Assembly (NCBI GenBank): GCA_017893485.1
Contig: JACEHZ010000598.1
Coordinates: forward strand, 710,001-774,000
Direction: 5' to 3'
From: Hemerocallis citrina
Taxonomy: Eukaryota; Streptophyta; Magnoliopsida; Asparagales; Asphodelaceae
Length of the DNA: 64,000 nucleotides
Below, piece by piece: positions 31,620-41,805 of the stretch; the stretch's first letter is position 1, and each line of letters opens with the position of its first letter. A model generated the notes under the pieces. That model searched no databases and was not told the DNA's origin. It was given only the letters and a program-made list of their open reading frames with translations. The position numbers and the translations under genes are program-made.

Positions 31620-33460
31620 ACCGGAGTGCCTGGCCGAGCTATCGAACAGCTTGGCAGAGCGGCCGAGTTACTGAGTCTCTTCAAAACGTCCAACTCCATG
31701 CCTCGACTACCGGCACCGAGCTTCCGGACCGAGGAGACGAGGAACCGACCCTCGTATATGGAGAAAAATCCTTCCGAGGCGAAATCACCGTCGGATCTCT
31801 TCAAAATTCGTGTCAAAACTCGATGGACGGTTCAGATTGCACCACGCCCACAAAACGACAAGATAACGTTTTCTCGAGATTTGAACCCTGTCCTCGTGAT
31901 CCACGCAATGATGGACACACCAGATCCGACCACGTGTACCTTCCGAACTGCCTGCCACCGGCCTGCTTAACCGAGCTACCGAACAACTTGGCCAAGCAGC
32001 CGAGCTACTGGGCCGGAAGGTGGCGACCCTTCATAGCCAAGATTCTTCAAAACGTCCAACTCCATGCCTCGACTACCAGCACCGAGCTTCCGGACCGAGG
32101 AGACGAGGAACCGACCCTCGTATATGGAGAAAAATCCTTCCGAGGCGAAATCACCGTCGGATCTCTTCAAAATTTGTGTCAAAACTCGATGGACGGTTCA
32201 GATTGCACCACGCCCACAAAACGACAAGATAACGTTTTCTCGAGATTTGAACCCTGTCCTCGTGATCCACGCAATGATGGACACACCAGATCCGACCACG
32301 TGTACCTTCCGAACTGCCTGCCACCGGCCTGCTTAACCGAGCTACCGAACAACTTGGCCAAGCAGCCGAGCTACTGGGCCGGAAGGTGACGACCCTTCAT
32401 AGCCAAGATTCTTCAAAACGTCCAACTCCATGCCTCGACTACCGGCACCGAGCTTCCGGACCGAGGAGACGAGGAACCGACCCTCGTATATGGAGAAAAA
32501 TCCTTCCGAGGCGAAATCACCGTCGGATCTCTTCAAAATTCGTGTCAAAACTCGATGGACGGTTCAGATTGCGCCACGCCCACAAAACGACAAGATAACA
32601 TTTTCTCGAGATCTGAACCCTGTCCTCGTGATCCACGCAATGATGGACGCACCAGATCCGACCACGTGTACCTTCCGAACTGCCTGCCACCGGCCTGCTT
32701 AACCGAGCTACCGAACAGCTTGGCCAAGCAGCCGAGCTACTGGGCCGGAAGGTGGAACCCCTTCAAAGCCGAGACTCCCCAAAACATCCAACTCCATACC
32801 TCGGCTGACGACACCGAACCTCCGAACCGAGGGGACGAGGAACTGACCCTCGTATATGGCAAAAAAATCTGCCGACCATCCTCAGCCATTGGATTTTGTC
32901 AAAAAGCGCGCTCGTCATGATGGACGGCTCAGATCTCACCACGTCCACTAAACGAAAAGATAGTATTTTTTGGGGATCCGCCCTGAGACGGACGCCCAGG
33001 ATCACGCCACGTACTTCGGCTGATTCCGAACTATGTGTGCCGACCTGCCAAGCAGAGGGGACGAGGAACCGACCCTCGTATATGGCGAAAAAACCTGCCG
33101 ACCAACCTCAGCCGTTGGATCTTGTCAAAAAACACGCTCGTCATGATGGACGGCTCAGATCTCGGCAGATACCGAACTATGTGTGCCGACCTGCCGAGCC
33201 GAGGGGACGAGGAACCGATCCTAGTATATGGCGAAAAAAACCGCCGACCCATCTCAGCCGTTAGATCTTGTCAAAAAGCGCGCTCATCATGATGAACGGC
33301 TCAGATCTTGCCACGTTCACTAAACGACAAGATAGCATTTTTTGGGGATACGCGCTGTGATGAACGCTCAGGATGACGCCACGTAGCTCGGCTGATTCCG
33401 AGCCGTTGGCCGATCTGCCGAGCCGAGGAGCTGAGGAGCCGAGGAGCCGACCCTCATTAA
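31620..33460. repeat. 366 bp tandem array near the Retand 3' LTR
   Basis: The marker GGAACCGACCCTCGTATATGG lies at 31741, 32107 and 32473, and in variant form at 32839: exactly 366 bp apart. Shortened, diverged units follow at about 33065 and 33211. Units 2 and 3 are almost identical. Because 366 is divisible by 3 the frames stay open across units on both strands, which explains the repeated ~90-120 codon frames. They are not genes. Confidence 0.92.
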
Positions 33461-33971
33461 TAAAGAAACTATCTGCCGAGGAATAGGGATCGTCTTATCG
33501 CCCAGAAAATCGCGCTCGGCGCTGATCAAGGGTCCAGATTGCGCCACGCCATAAATCAGTATTTAAAAATTAATTTTTATTTATTTAAATCGTTTTATTT
33601 ATTTAAAAATTGCGAAAAAATTGCTAAAAATTCGGAAAAATTAACTAAAAATTCTAGAAAATAATTATAAATTCGGGGGAATACTTTTGAGCCCCTGGAC
33701 GAACAATTATTGCCTAGAATGTGCTGTTAGAGCCCCCGAATGATTGGTTAACACATCGCAAAATTAAATAAATAATCCGAGAAAATAGATAAAAACCGTC
33801 GAATATTCAACAAGGCATCGAGACAGCTTACAGTTTCAAAAATCACCTCACTACCCCCTTCGAGATTCAAAACCCTCCATTCGGACTCCGACACAACTCC
33901 GCTAGCCACTGAAACAGTTAAATTACTCCTCAAAGGCTGATCACACTCAGTCTTTAGGAGTGGGGGGCTCG
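33461..33971 (+). other. Retand 3' untranslated region and polypurine tract
   Basis: AT-rich non-coding DNA with no gene seen. The last bases before the 3' LTR, AGGAGTGGGGGGCTCG (33956-33971), form the polypurine tract that primes plus-strand synthesis. Confidence 0.8.
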
Positions 33972-34573
33972 TGATATGGCTAAAAATGGGGTTAAATCGG
34001 AACCTTCCAGATTGGGAATGAATCTTGAAGCTCAGGGGTCAAACAGTAATTTCACATATAGATGGGTCCGAAGCGGGCACTGGATCTCCCCTTCATAAAT
34101 CCAATAACCCGCAAAATGGATCCACTCCAGCTGGGTATGGGTCCCGACCCAAGACAAATCCAGACCAGATAGAGGAAATCAGGATCACTGATTTGACTAA
34201 ATCAACGGGCCTGATTTGCAGTTATCCTCTCACCGAAAATCAGGGGTCAGTTTCCTAAACTAATTGTGAGGATTTTACTCCTGACGGTTTCACAGGAAAT
34301 CAGGTCCCTAATCAGACTCCCAGGGTTACTATAAATACCTCCTACCGACCACTATGACCAGGTAATCACTCTTTTTCCAGCTTAAGCTCTTTCTTAATCA
34401 TCACTGGTTACTAACAAGAGCATCGGAGGGTGCGTCGCCGGAATCAACCCCGGTGTATCGCACTTCCTTGCAGGTTAGCGGCAGGAATCAGCAGGCTTCG
34501 ATCCGCTATTCATGTTTTTCCACGAACCCACAAATCTCATCTGTTTACCCCCACACCAGATCCAGCGGTAACA
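33972..34573 (+). repeat. Retand 3' LTR
   Basis: It pairs with 18892-19493: same length, same termini and about 24 hand-counted differences, mostly C/T and G/A transitions. CTAGA follows as the target duplication. Confidence 0.93.
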
Positions 34574-35170
34574 CTAGACTTAGCCGCTTCGCTGCCATTC
34601 TTATGGCAACCGAAGAGGATAAGGCTCGTAGATTCTCAAATGGGCTTGAGCAGGATATCAAGAGGCATCTTGTCTCTCTTTGCTTGCGTACCTACACTGA
34701 AGCTCTTGAGGTAGCCCGAGCTCAGGAGCAGGCTCGTGGTGGTTCTTCTTCTTCTCAGCGGACTGTTCTTGCTGCTGTTGCTAGGCCTTCTGGTGGGCCT
34801 ATTCGGAGGCCTGTTTCTGCCCATCCAGTCAGGGCAGCTCCTTACTCTTCTGCTGGTTTCCAGAGGGATAGTTTCTGTGATTTCTATCGGTTTCCTGGGC
34901 ATGATCGCAGGGAATGTAGGCGCGCCAATTGCCAATGTTTTAGGCGCGGCTCTACTGATCATACAGTGCGAGAGTGTCCACAACTGTTACAGCAGTTGGC
35001 TCTTCCAGACAGGGGTCCTGTTCAGCAGGCAGTTCCAGCTCGTGGTCTAGTTAGGCCACCGCTTCCTCCTCAACGCCAGATTGTCGGTCAGAGCACCGCT
35101 GTTCCGAAGAGAGGTCAGGCTTTCAACTTGACTGCTACAGATGCTAAGACAGCTGAAGGAGTTGTGGCAG
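34574..35170 (+). pseudogene. Tekay gag, C-terminal part
   Basis: Resumes directly at the Retand target site: with one CTAGA copy the reading is EFTRLSRFAA. It continues with EEDKARRFSNGLEQDIKRHL and EVARAQEQARG. Zinc-knuckle remnants follow: CDFYRFPGHDRREC and CFRRGSTDHTVREC. In the second, the usual CX2C is CFRR, so one cysteine has become arginine. It ends GVVAG at an intron-like donor at 35171. Confidence 0.82.
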
Positions 35171-35322
35171 GTATATTTTGTTTTGGTTGTTTTGATATTT
35201 TATTTCTCATTTGTTTTCTTTCTTTTGGTCTTGCTCTGCTTCTCTATGTCTTCTTGCTACATTGTTGTTTTTCCCTCACCCTTAATTGTCTATTCTTTCT
35301 CCTTGTCTTTAATTCCTTTTAG
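35171..35322 (+). other. Putative 152 bp intron between Tekay gag and protease
   Basis: GTATATTTTG at the start, a T-rich body and TTCCTTTTAG at the end. Without splicing the gag frame hits the TAG that forms the acceptor itself and protease is in another frame. With splicing VVAG joins [16 protein letters not shown] in frame, as in uninterrupted Tekay relatives. Confidence 0.65.
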
Positions 35323-36697
35323 GTATCATCCTTGTTTACTCTTTTCTTGCCCATGTTTTTTTTGATACTGGGGCAACTCATTCTTTTGTCTCCTCTCGAT
35401 TTGTCGCTAGCCATCAGTTGGAGTGCAACAACATGTCAGAGGCTTGGAACATTGTGACAGGTGATAGAGTTGTCATATGTTCCCGTGAGTGCAGGCAATG
35501 TTCCGTTGTTATTGGGGATGCATATTTCAAAGCCAACCTGATTATAATTGGAAATTCGGGATTCGATGTTATTTTGGGTATGAATTGGTTGGGTGAAGCC
35601 CATGCCATTATTGATTGTCGTGCCAAGAAAGTTGTCTTCAGAATTCCAGATCGAGCAGAATTTGAGTTCCATGCCTGGGAGTCTTTCCTTGGCCGAGCAA
35701 AGACTGCAGTTGAACAGGTAGACTGTGAAATAGAATTGCATTCAGGCTGTGAGGCTGCGCCTCTAGTAGTTCGAGATTTCTTGGATGTTTTTCCAGATGA
35801 GTTGCCTGGCTTACCCCTTGATAGGGAAGTGGAATTCGGTATTGAGGTTCAGCCTGCAACAGCGCCGATATCGAAGAGTCCCTACAAGATGGCACCAGTT
35901 GAGCTGGCAGAGCTTAAGGTGCATATTCAGCAGTTGCTTGATTTGGATTTCATCAGACCTAGTGTTTCTCCTTGGGGTGCTCCAATCCTTTTTGTTGACA
36001 AGAAGGACGGTAGTCGTCGATTGTACATGGATTATCAGAAACTGAACAAAGTTACTGTGAAGAATCGATATCTGTTGCCCATGATCGATGATTTGTTTGA
36101 TCAGTTGTGTGGGGCTGCTATTTTCTCGAAGTTGGATCTTCGTTCTGGGTATCACCAAGTTAAGGTGAAGGCTGCAGATATACAGAAGACTGTTTTTAGG
36201 ACTAGATACGGGCACTATGAGTATCTTGTGATGCCGTTCGGGGTCACGAACGCGCCGGTTGTATTCATGAGTCTTATGAACCGGTCTTCTCTCAGTTCTT
36301 GGATAGATTTGTGGTGGTCTTCATTGATGATATTTTGGTGTATTCTCGGAATCGGGAAGATCATGCTGAGCATCTTAGAGTGGTTCTACAGACTTTGAGA
36401 GAGAATCAGCTCTATGGAAAACTCAGCAAGTGCGAGTTTTGGCTCGATAGGGTTTCTTTCTTGGGACACATTATTTCTGGCAATAGTATTTCTGTGGATC
36501 CGGCTAAAATTGAGGCTGTGAAGGATTGGCCTATTCCCAAGTCAGCTTCAGAGGTCAGGAGTTTTCTTGGTTTGGTTGGCTATTATCGGAGGTTTGTTCA
36601 AGACTTTTCGAAGATAGCAGGACCGTTGACTAAATTTACTGGGAAGGATCAGAAATTTTTTGGGTCTGATGAGTGCAATGAGGCTTTGTTGAGTTGA
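35323..36697 (+). pseudogene. Tekay protease and reverse transcriptase
   Basis: The aspartic protease has the catalytic [15 protein letters not shown] (35366-35410) and [11 protein letters not shown]. The RT has [35 protein letters not shown] (motif A) and [12 protein letters not shown] (catalytic F-I-D-D, about 36317-36352). A frameshift near 36280 lies just before that box. A second at about 36690 ends the frame before RNase H. FLGHIISG and [13 protein letters not shown] lie downstream. Confidence 0.88.
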
Positions 36698-37303
36698 AGA
36701 ACAGATGACGTCAGTGCCTGTGTTGACTATTCCAGATGGTTCAGGCGGATTTGTGGTTCACTGTGATGCTTCTGGTAAGGGTCTTGGAGCAGTTCTTATG
36801 CAGAAGGATCGAGTCATTGCGTATACATCGAGGTAGTTGAGGCCACATGAGAAAAACTATCCTACTCATGACTTGGAGTTAGCGGCAGTGATTCATGCTT
36901 TGAAGCCGTGGAGACATTATTTACTTGGAGACCGAGTGGAGATCTTTACAGACCACAAAAGTCTCAAGTACGACTTCAGCCAGAAGGAGTTAAACAGAGG
37001 GAAAGATATTGGTTGGAACTTATGGCCGATTATGAAATCAGTTTGCAATACCATCCTGGTAAAGTAAACTTGATGCCTGATGCTTTGAGCAGGAGACCGG
37101 CAGTTATGTTTCTTACTCAGCAGAGTGATCTTATTAAGCAGATGCGGAGGTTGGAGCTGGATGTTGTGTTGTCGAGTTCTGGTCGGAGTTGTTTGGCGCT
37201 CCAGCTGCAGTCGTCTCTTGTTGATCAGATTAAAGAGGCACAGACTGGTGATGCGCAGTTACAGGGTTTTCAAGCTGAGGTTGAGTCTGGGTCCTGGACA
37301 GAC
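36698..37303 (+). pseudogene. Tekay RNase H
   Basis: RNase H motifs are VVHCDASGKGLGAVLMQ (catalytic Asp), [22 protein letters not shown] and [15 protein letters not shown] at 36835-36837 follows AYTSR, and a shift near 36990 moves into the frame carrying [15 protein letters not shown]. The block ends at QAEVESGSWTD, where the solo LTR inserted in CAGAC. Confidence 0.85.
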
Positions 37304-38986
37304 TGATGAACTCAAGAATATTCACATTTAGGAGTAATAATCTTATTGCAATTGGACATTTTAATGCTCTGTATGTGGTATTTTACTCTTCTTTTCTCTT
37401 TTCCATAGGAAACAACCAAAAGCAGCAAAACGAAGCAGATTCCAGATTGAGAGGATGATATACAGGGAACTGCAGTGCAACAGTCGACTTGCTCTTCATT
37501 AGTCGACCGGACAGAGAGATTGCTGGGGCTCGGCACAGTCGACTGCCCCAACATCAGTCGACTTGACTGAGGAATCATGAAGCCACAAATGTCTCAGCAC
37601 CAGTCGACTTACACCCAACAACAGTCGACTGGTAGTCGGCGGAGTCAATAGATAAAGAACAGCTAAGATCCATCCGCATCTAAATCTATCCAAACCCAGG
37701 CTATATGCGAATAACAACTTCTCCAACAAATCAAAGCTAGAGACTGGGGATTGGCAAGAGCACGTGATTAGCAGATAAGGAAGAAAAGAAGAAAATAAGA
37801 AAAGAGAAAGAAATAAATCACCGATCAAATAAAGAAGGAAAGAGGAGGACCTTCCTGAAAAAGTGGCAAACCCTAATTCTCGTGCCGAGTTCTATAAATA
37901 TCAATCAAGAGGCATTATTTTGGTCCCCCCCCCTCCCTCTCTCCACCAGCCGAATCACAGAGTTCCAGAATCATCAAGACATCAACCAAGAGCATTAGTC
38001 TATCAGCATCGAAGAAGGAGAGAGGAGATCAAGTACTCCGAAGGGAACAAGGCAGTTGACTGAGTGACAGCCAGTCGACCTATCTGCCGGACTTCATCAG
38101 TTTATTTCTCCTCTTTTTAGTTCTTTATTGTTAATCATGTATTCGAACTTGCTGATCAATAAAAGTTTAATTATGTGGAACTAATTTCATAGTTGGGTAG
38201 ATTGAAACCGTAGTTATGTAATGCTTCTATTCTTCTGAGTGCTATTCTGTTACTTATTGATTAAACCTGAGAGTATTGGTATAGATTTATAATAGACAAA
38301 CTTGTTCAGAAGTTCTAAGAACAGTCGACTGAGAGTGAGAGCAAGTTGACTGCCATAAAGAACCTGAGTTTATCAAGTTTGCACATTATAAATCTGAATC
38401 TGTTATATGAGTATAGAGACGACCCGTATCTGGTGCTCATAACTTGTAACACAGGAGTCTTTAGGGGTTCTTGGTTTGATCAACTTGAAGGATCTAGATC
38501 TGATACCAATTTCTAGAACTTCGAGTGTTTGTTCGTTTCCATTGTTCTTATGTTTTATTTAAGTGCAACTTAGTAAATACCATGCTAAATACTTAAGGAA
38601 AGAAACGAATTAGAGTAGATACCATGCCTAATTCTTGGCTAGGAAAACAATACTTTAAGGAGTAGATACCATGCCCTTAAAGGAACGAACATGAGTAACT
38701 AGAATAGTAAAGAAGGTGACTTAGCAGTACTGACTACAGGTGGAAATCAAAACCCAACTACTTAATAAATATTTGTGATTCAGAACTCCTTGATATAGTT
38801 TTTAATCTTTTTATTTCTTTAGAAACAACACCTTAAGATCCTTATTTCTATTTTATTGGTTAGTAAGTTAAATTCTACAATCTCTGTGGGATCGACCCTT
38901 GCTCGTCACTACGCTTCTCTAAACGATTCGTACACTTGTGAGGTTTTTAATTTGTGTCTAGTTTAGATCATCTAGATAGCACAACA
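37304..38986. repeat. Solo LTR (Athila-like family), in Tekay pol
   Basis: It starts TGATGAACTC and ends GCACAACA, flanked by CAGAC at 37299-37303 and 38987-38991. It is 1683 bp with no coding domain. TTCTATAAATATC at about 37889-37901 is a TATA box, absent from the sister copy at 22265-23779. Several AGTCGACT palindromes have become AGTTGACT or AGTCGACC here. Confidence 0.88.
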
Positions 38987-40329
38987 CAGACATGGTTATT
39001 CATGCAGATGGTTCGCTTCGTTTTGGTTCCTGGTTGTGTGTCCCTAAGGGTGAAGTTCGTCAGAGGTTGCTTGAAGAAGCTCATCAGTCTTCGTATTCTA
39101 TCCATTCCGGCGGTACGAAGATATATCGGGATTTGAAGCTTTATTTCTGGTGGCATGATATGAAGAGGGATATGGCTCGGTTTGTTTCTCAGTGTTTGGT
39201 CTGCCAGTAGATTAAGGCAGAGCATCAGAGAACCGCTGGACTTCTTCAACCGCTTCCTATTCTAGAATGGAAGTGGGAACATATCACTATGGATTTTGTG
39301 ACCGCTTTGCCGAGGAGTCCTAAGGGTCATAATGCTATTTGGGTTATTGTTGACCGTTTGACGAAGAGTGCTCACTTCATTCCTTTTCGTGTCGGTTAGT
39401 CTACTGAGAGCCTAGCTGAGAGGTAGATGCAAGAGATTGTTAGACTTCATGGGGTTCCAGTTAGTATTGTATCTGACAGAGATATGCGATTCAGATCTCA
39501 GTTCTGGGAGAGTCTTCAGAACAGTTTGGAGAGTAAATTAAAGTACAGTACAGCTTTTCATCCCCAGACTGATGGACAATCAAAGCAGACTATTCGGATT
39601 CTTGACGACATGTTCAGGTCCTGTATGCTTCAGTTTGGTGGGTCTTTGGAGGACCATTTGCATCTCATAGAGTTCTCATACAATAATAGCTTTCAAGCCA
39701 GTATTAAAGCTGATCCGTTCGAGGCACTCTATGGGCGGAAGTGCAGATCACCAGTGTGCTGGGATGACATTGGTGAGAGGCAGTTGTTGGGTCCAGAGTT
39801 GATCACCAAGATAGTGGTTGTTGTGGTTCAGATCAGGAAGCATTTGCAGGAAGCTCAGGATAGGCAGAAGAGATGGGCCGATGTCCATCGGAGAGCTTTG
39901 GAGTTTGATGTTGGTGACCATGTTTTTCTTAAGGTATCGCCGTGGTGTGGTGTCATTCGGTTCGGTGGTGGGGGCAAGCTTAGCCCTAGGTTTATTGGAC
40001 CGTTTGAGAATTTGGAGCGACTAGGCAAGGTGGCCTATCTTCTTGCATTGTCGCCAGCTTTATCAGGAGTGCATGATGTTTTTCATGTCTCACAACTCAG
40101 GAGATATATCCGAGATGAGAGCCACGTGATCGACTATTCTGAGTTGACCGTTCGGCCGGATTTGACTTATGAGATTCTGCCAGTTGCTATTGTGGATTGG
40201 CGGGAGAAAGTGCTTAAGAACAAGGTCATCAAGTTGGTTCGTGTCGCTTGGAATCCTCACTCGCTTGGTGAGTCGACTTGGGAGCTAGAGGAGGAGATTC
40301 AGCAGAAATTTCCTCATTTGTTTGGGTAG
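38987..40329 (+). pseudogene. Tekay integrase with C-terminal chromodomain-like segment
   Basis: The frame continues as TDMVIHADGSLRFGSWLCVP. The zinc-binding N-terminus is EEAHQSSYSIHSGGTK with CLVC. In the core, Asp is present in [10 protein letters not shown] and in VSDRDMRF, but the third acidic position reads TDGQSKQTI, where Glu is expected; this would abolish catalysis. In-frame TAG codons occur at 39208, 39398 and 39424. The tail has YEILPVAIVDWREKVLKNK and WNPHSLGESTWELEEE, the chromodomain-like end typical of Tekay/Del. It ends at TAG 40327-40329. Confidence 0.88.
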
Positions 40330-40409
40330 TTTTATTTTGTTCTTTGGTTGTTTTGGGGTTACCCTATGTATCTTCGTTTTGAATTTCGAGGACGAAATTC
40401 TTCTTGTTA

Positions 40410-40527
40410 GGTGGGTAGGATTGTAAACCCTGTTTTTCGTTTTATGTATTTTTGAGTGTATTTTTCATTTGGTGTATTTTTCTCTTCTTGTATCTCTCTT
40501 GTAATTTTTTTTGAACCGTATATTGGA
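40410..40527 (+). repeat. Tekay polypurine tract and truncated 3' LTR
   Basis: AGGTGGGTAGGA precedes TGTAAACCCTG at 40422. The next ~105 bp match the start of the 5' LTR (10947-11055), then similarity ends at about 40527, so over 3 kb of the LTR is missing. Confidence 0.8.
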
Positions 40528-41805
40528 GTTAGTTTTAACTAAAATCGGTCTTTCAAAGATCGAGTAGGATGGTTTGGGAATTAAAAAAAAAGTAGGGCAG
40601 TTTGGAAAAAACTTTCAAAAAGTGGGGCAGTTTGGGAAAAATTCAAATTATCTATATATAAAAAAAATAAAAAATAAAAATGTGCATCTCCTTTTCTTTT
40701 GAAGAACCGGATAGAGTCTTGCAACCCCAGCCAAACAATCAATAATATAAATGATAATAAATACAGGCAACCAAAGTTTTACAAGGCGTAAAACCCAACT
40801 AAGCAGGTGACTACTAAAACCACACCCGAGCACAACACCAAAAACAGCACCTCTCAAAGCAGTCAAAACAAAAACACAACCAGCATACGGCCAGTTAGAA
40901 AATAGACTGGGAAGCAGCACAGGAAGACAGCCGCAAGCTCCAATGCGCACCTCGGTCCCCAAGAGGATGAAGAGCTCGAGCGATGCTGCTAATGGAGAGC
41001 GGAGGGAGAGGAGCTCGCCAAACATCCTGAACATGGGGATTCAATAGATGCCATGACCCAGGTCTAAACAGCAGACCACCTCCACGGGGACAAGAACAGC
41101 CGATCGAGGGCACAGCGAAATGGAACAAAAAAAAAACAAAAACGGCTGCCCCCTTTGAATGCCGCAGCCACAGCAAACAACTCCCAAAGAATAAACCAAA
41201 GCGATTACAGTGCTCAAACAGCGAAACAACAGCACGCTCATAACCAGAACAACCGGAGAGATCAAACATGGACTACCAAAGTCCAACAGAAAGGAAGGAG
41301 GCAGCCAATACCTCGAGGGCAACTCAGAAAAACAAACACAAAACCGAACCAATAGAAGTACAATACAGGAAATGCATAGCACACAAACAAGCGGGATACA
41401 ATGAGATATTGTGCCTTCCAGCGCACCAATGCGCTAAACCAACATGCTAGTCCACGAACCAAAACAGTCCTGGGAGCTAGAAGCAAGAAGATACAAAATA
41501 TCCACATCCAGCAATGTAACGACAGCAAAAGAAAATAACATAAATTAGACCAGCATAGAGCCAATAGAAGCTCCCTTAAGTAAAACAGAGTTAGATAAGA
41601 AGGAAGAAGTACAGAACAAAAAAGCCACCACTGCACTACAAAAGCAGACAACAACTATAACAAAAACCGAGCTAATATGTTCGTCAGCATTGCCGCAAAA
41701 AGTGAAGCTCCCTACCACCATCAAGCCTGCGAATAAGAGAATAGGAGACGAGAAACGGGTAAATCAGAGGAGAATAACCAAAACAATACAGTAAAAGAGT
41801 AAAGT

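Larger units (their letters stand above)
18892..34573 (+). mobile_element. Tat/Retand-like Ty3/gypsy retrotransposon, 15.7 kb
   Basis: It has 602 bp LTRs at both ends (18892-19493 and 33972-34573), TG...CA termini and a perfect CTAGA duplication (18887-18891, 34574-34578). Internal order is primer-binding site, gag, protease, RT-RNase H, a second archaeal-type RNase H, integrase, 113 bp tandem repeats, an antisense gene, 366 bp tandem repeats and polypurine tract. The dual RNase H and the extra antisense ORF mark the Tat lineage. By hand the LTRs differ at about 24 positions (~96% identity). A solo LTR interrupts pol at 22265-23779. Confidence 0.93.
10947..40527 (+). mobile_element. Tekay/Del-like chromovirus (Ty3/gypsy), nested and decayed
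   Basis: A single Ty3/gypsy element split into five blocks: 5' LTR 10947-11239 plus 14991-18117, gag start 18288-18891, gag end to RNase H 34574-37303, integrase 38992-40329, and a 106 bp stump of the 3' LTR (40422-40527). Insertions are CACTA (11240-14987), Retand (18892-34573) and a solo LTR (37304-38986). Order of domains (gag-protease-RT-RNase H-integrase with C-terminal chromodomain-like segment) and the long LTR point to the Tekay lineage. About 105 bp at each LTR start are nearly identical (10947-11055 vs 40422-40527). Confidence 0.8.

Noticed and set aside
31823..32920. Frames of 90-188 codons on both strands
   Set aside because: They are created by the 366 bp repeats (unit divisible by three) and have no protein motif.
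40700..41654. Minus-strand frames up to 130 codons rich in Leu, Phe, Cys, resembling membrane proteins
   Set aside because: They lie in the T/G-rich 3' UTR of the antisense LINE. The apparent hydrophobicity comes from base composition.
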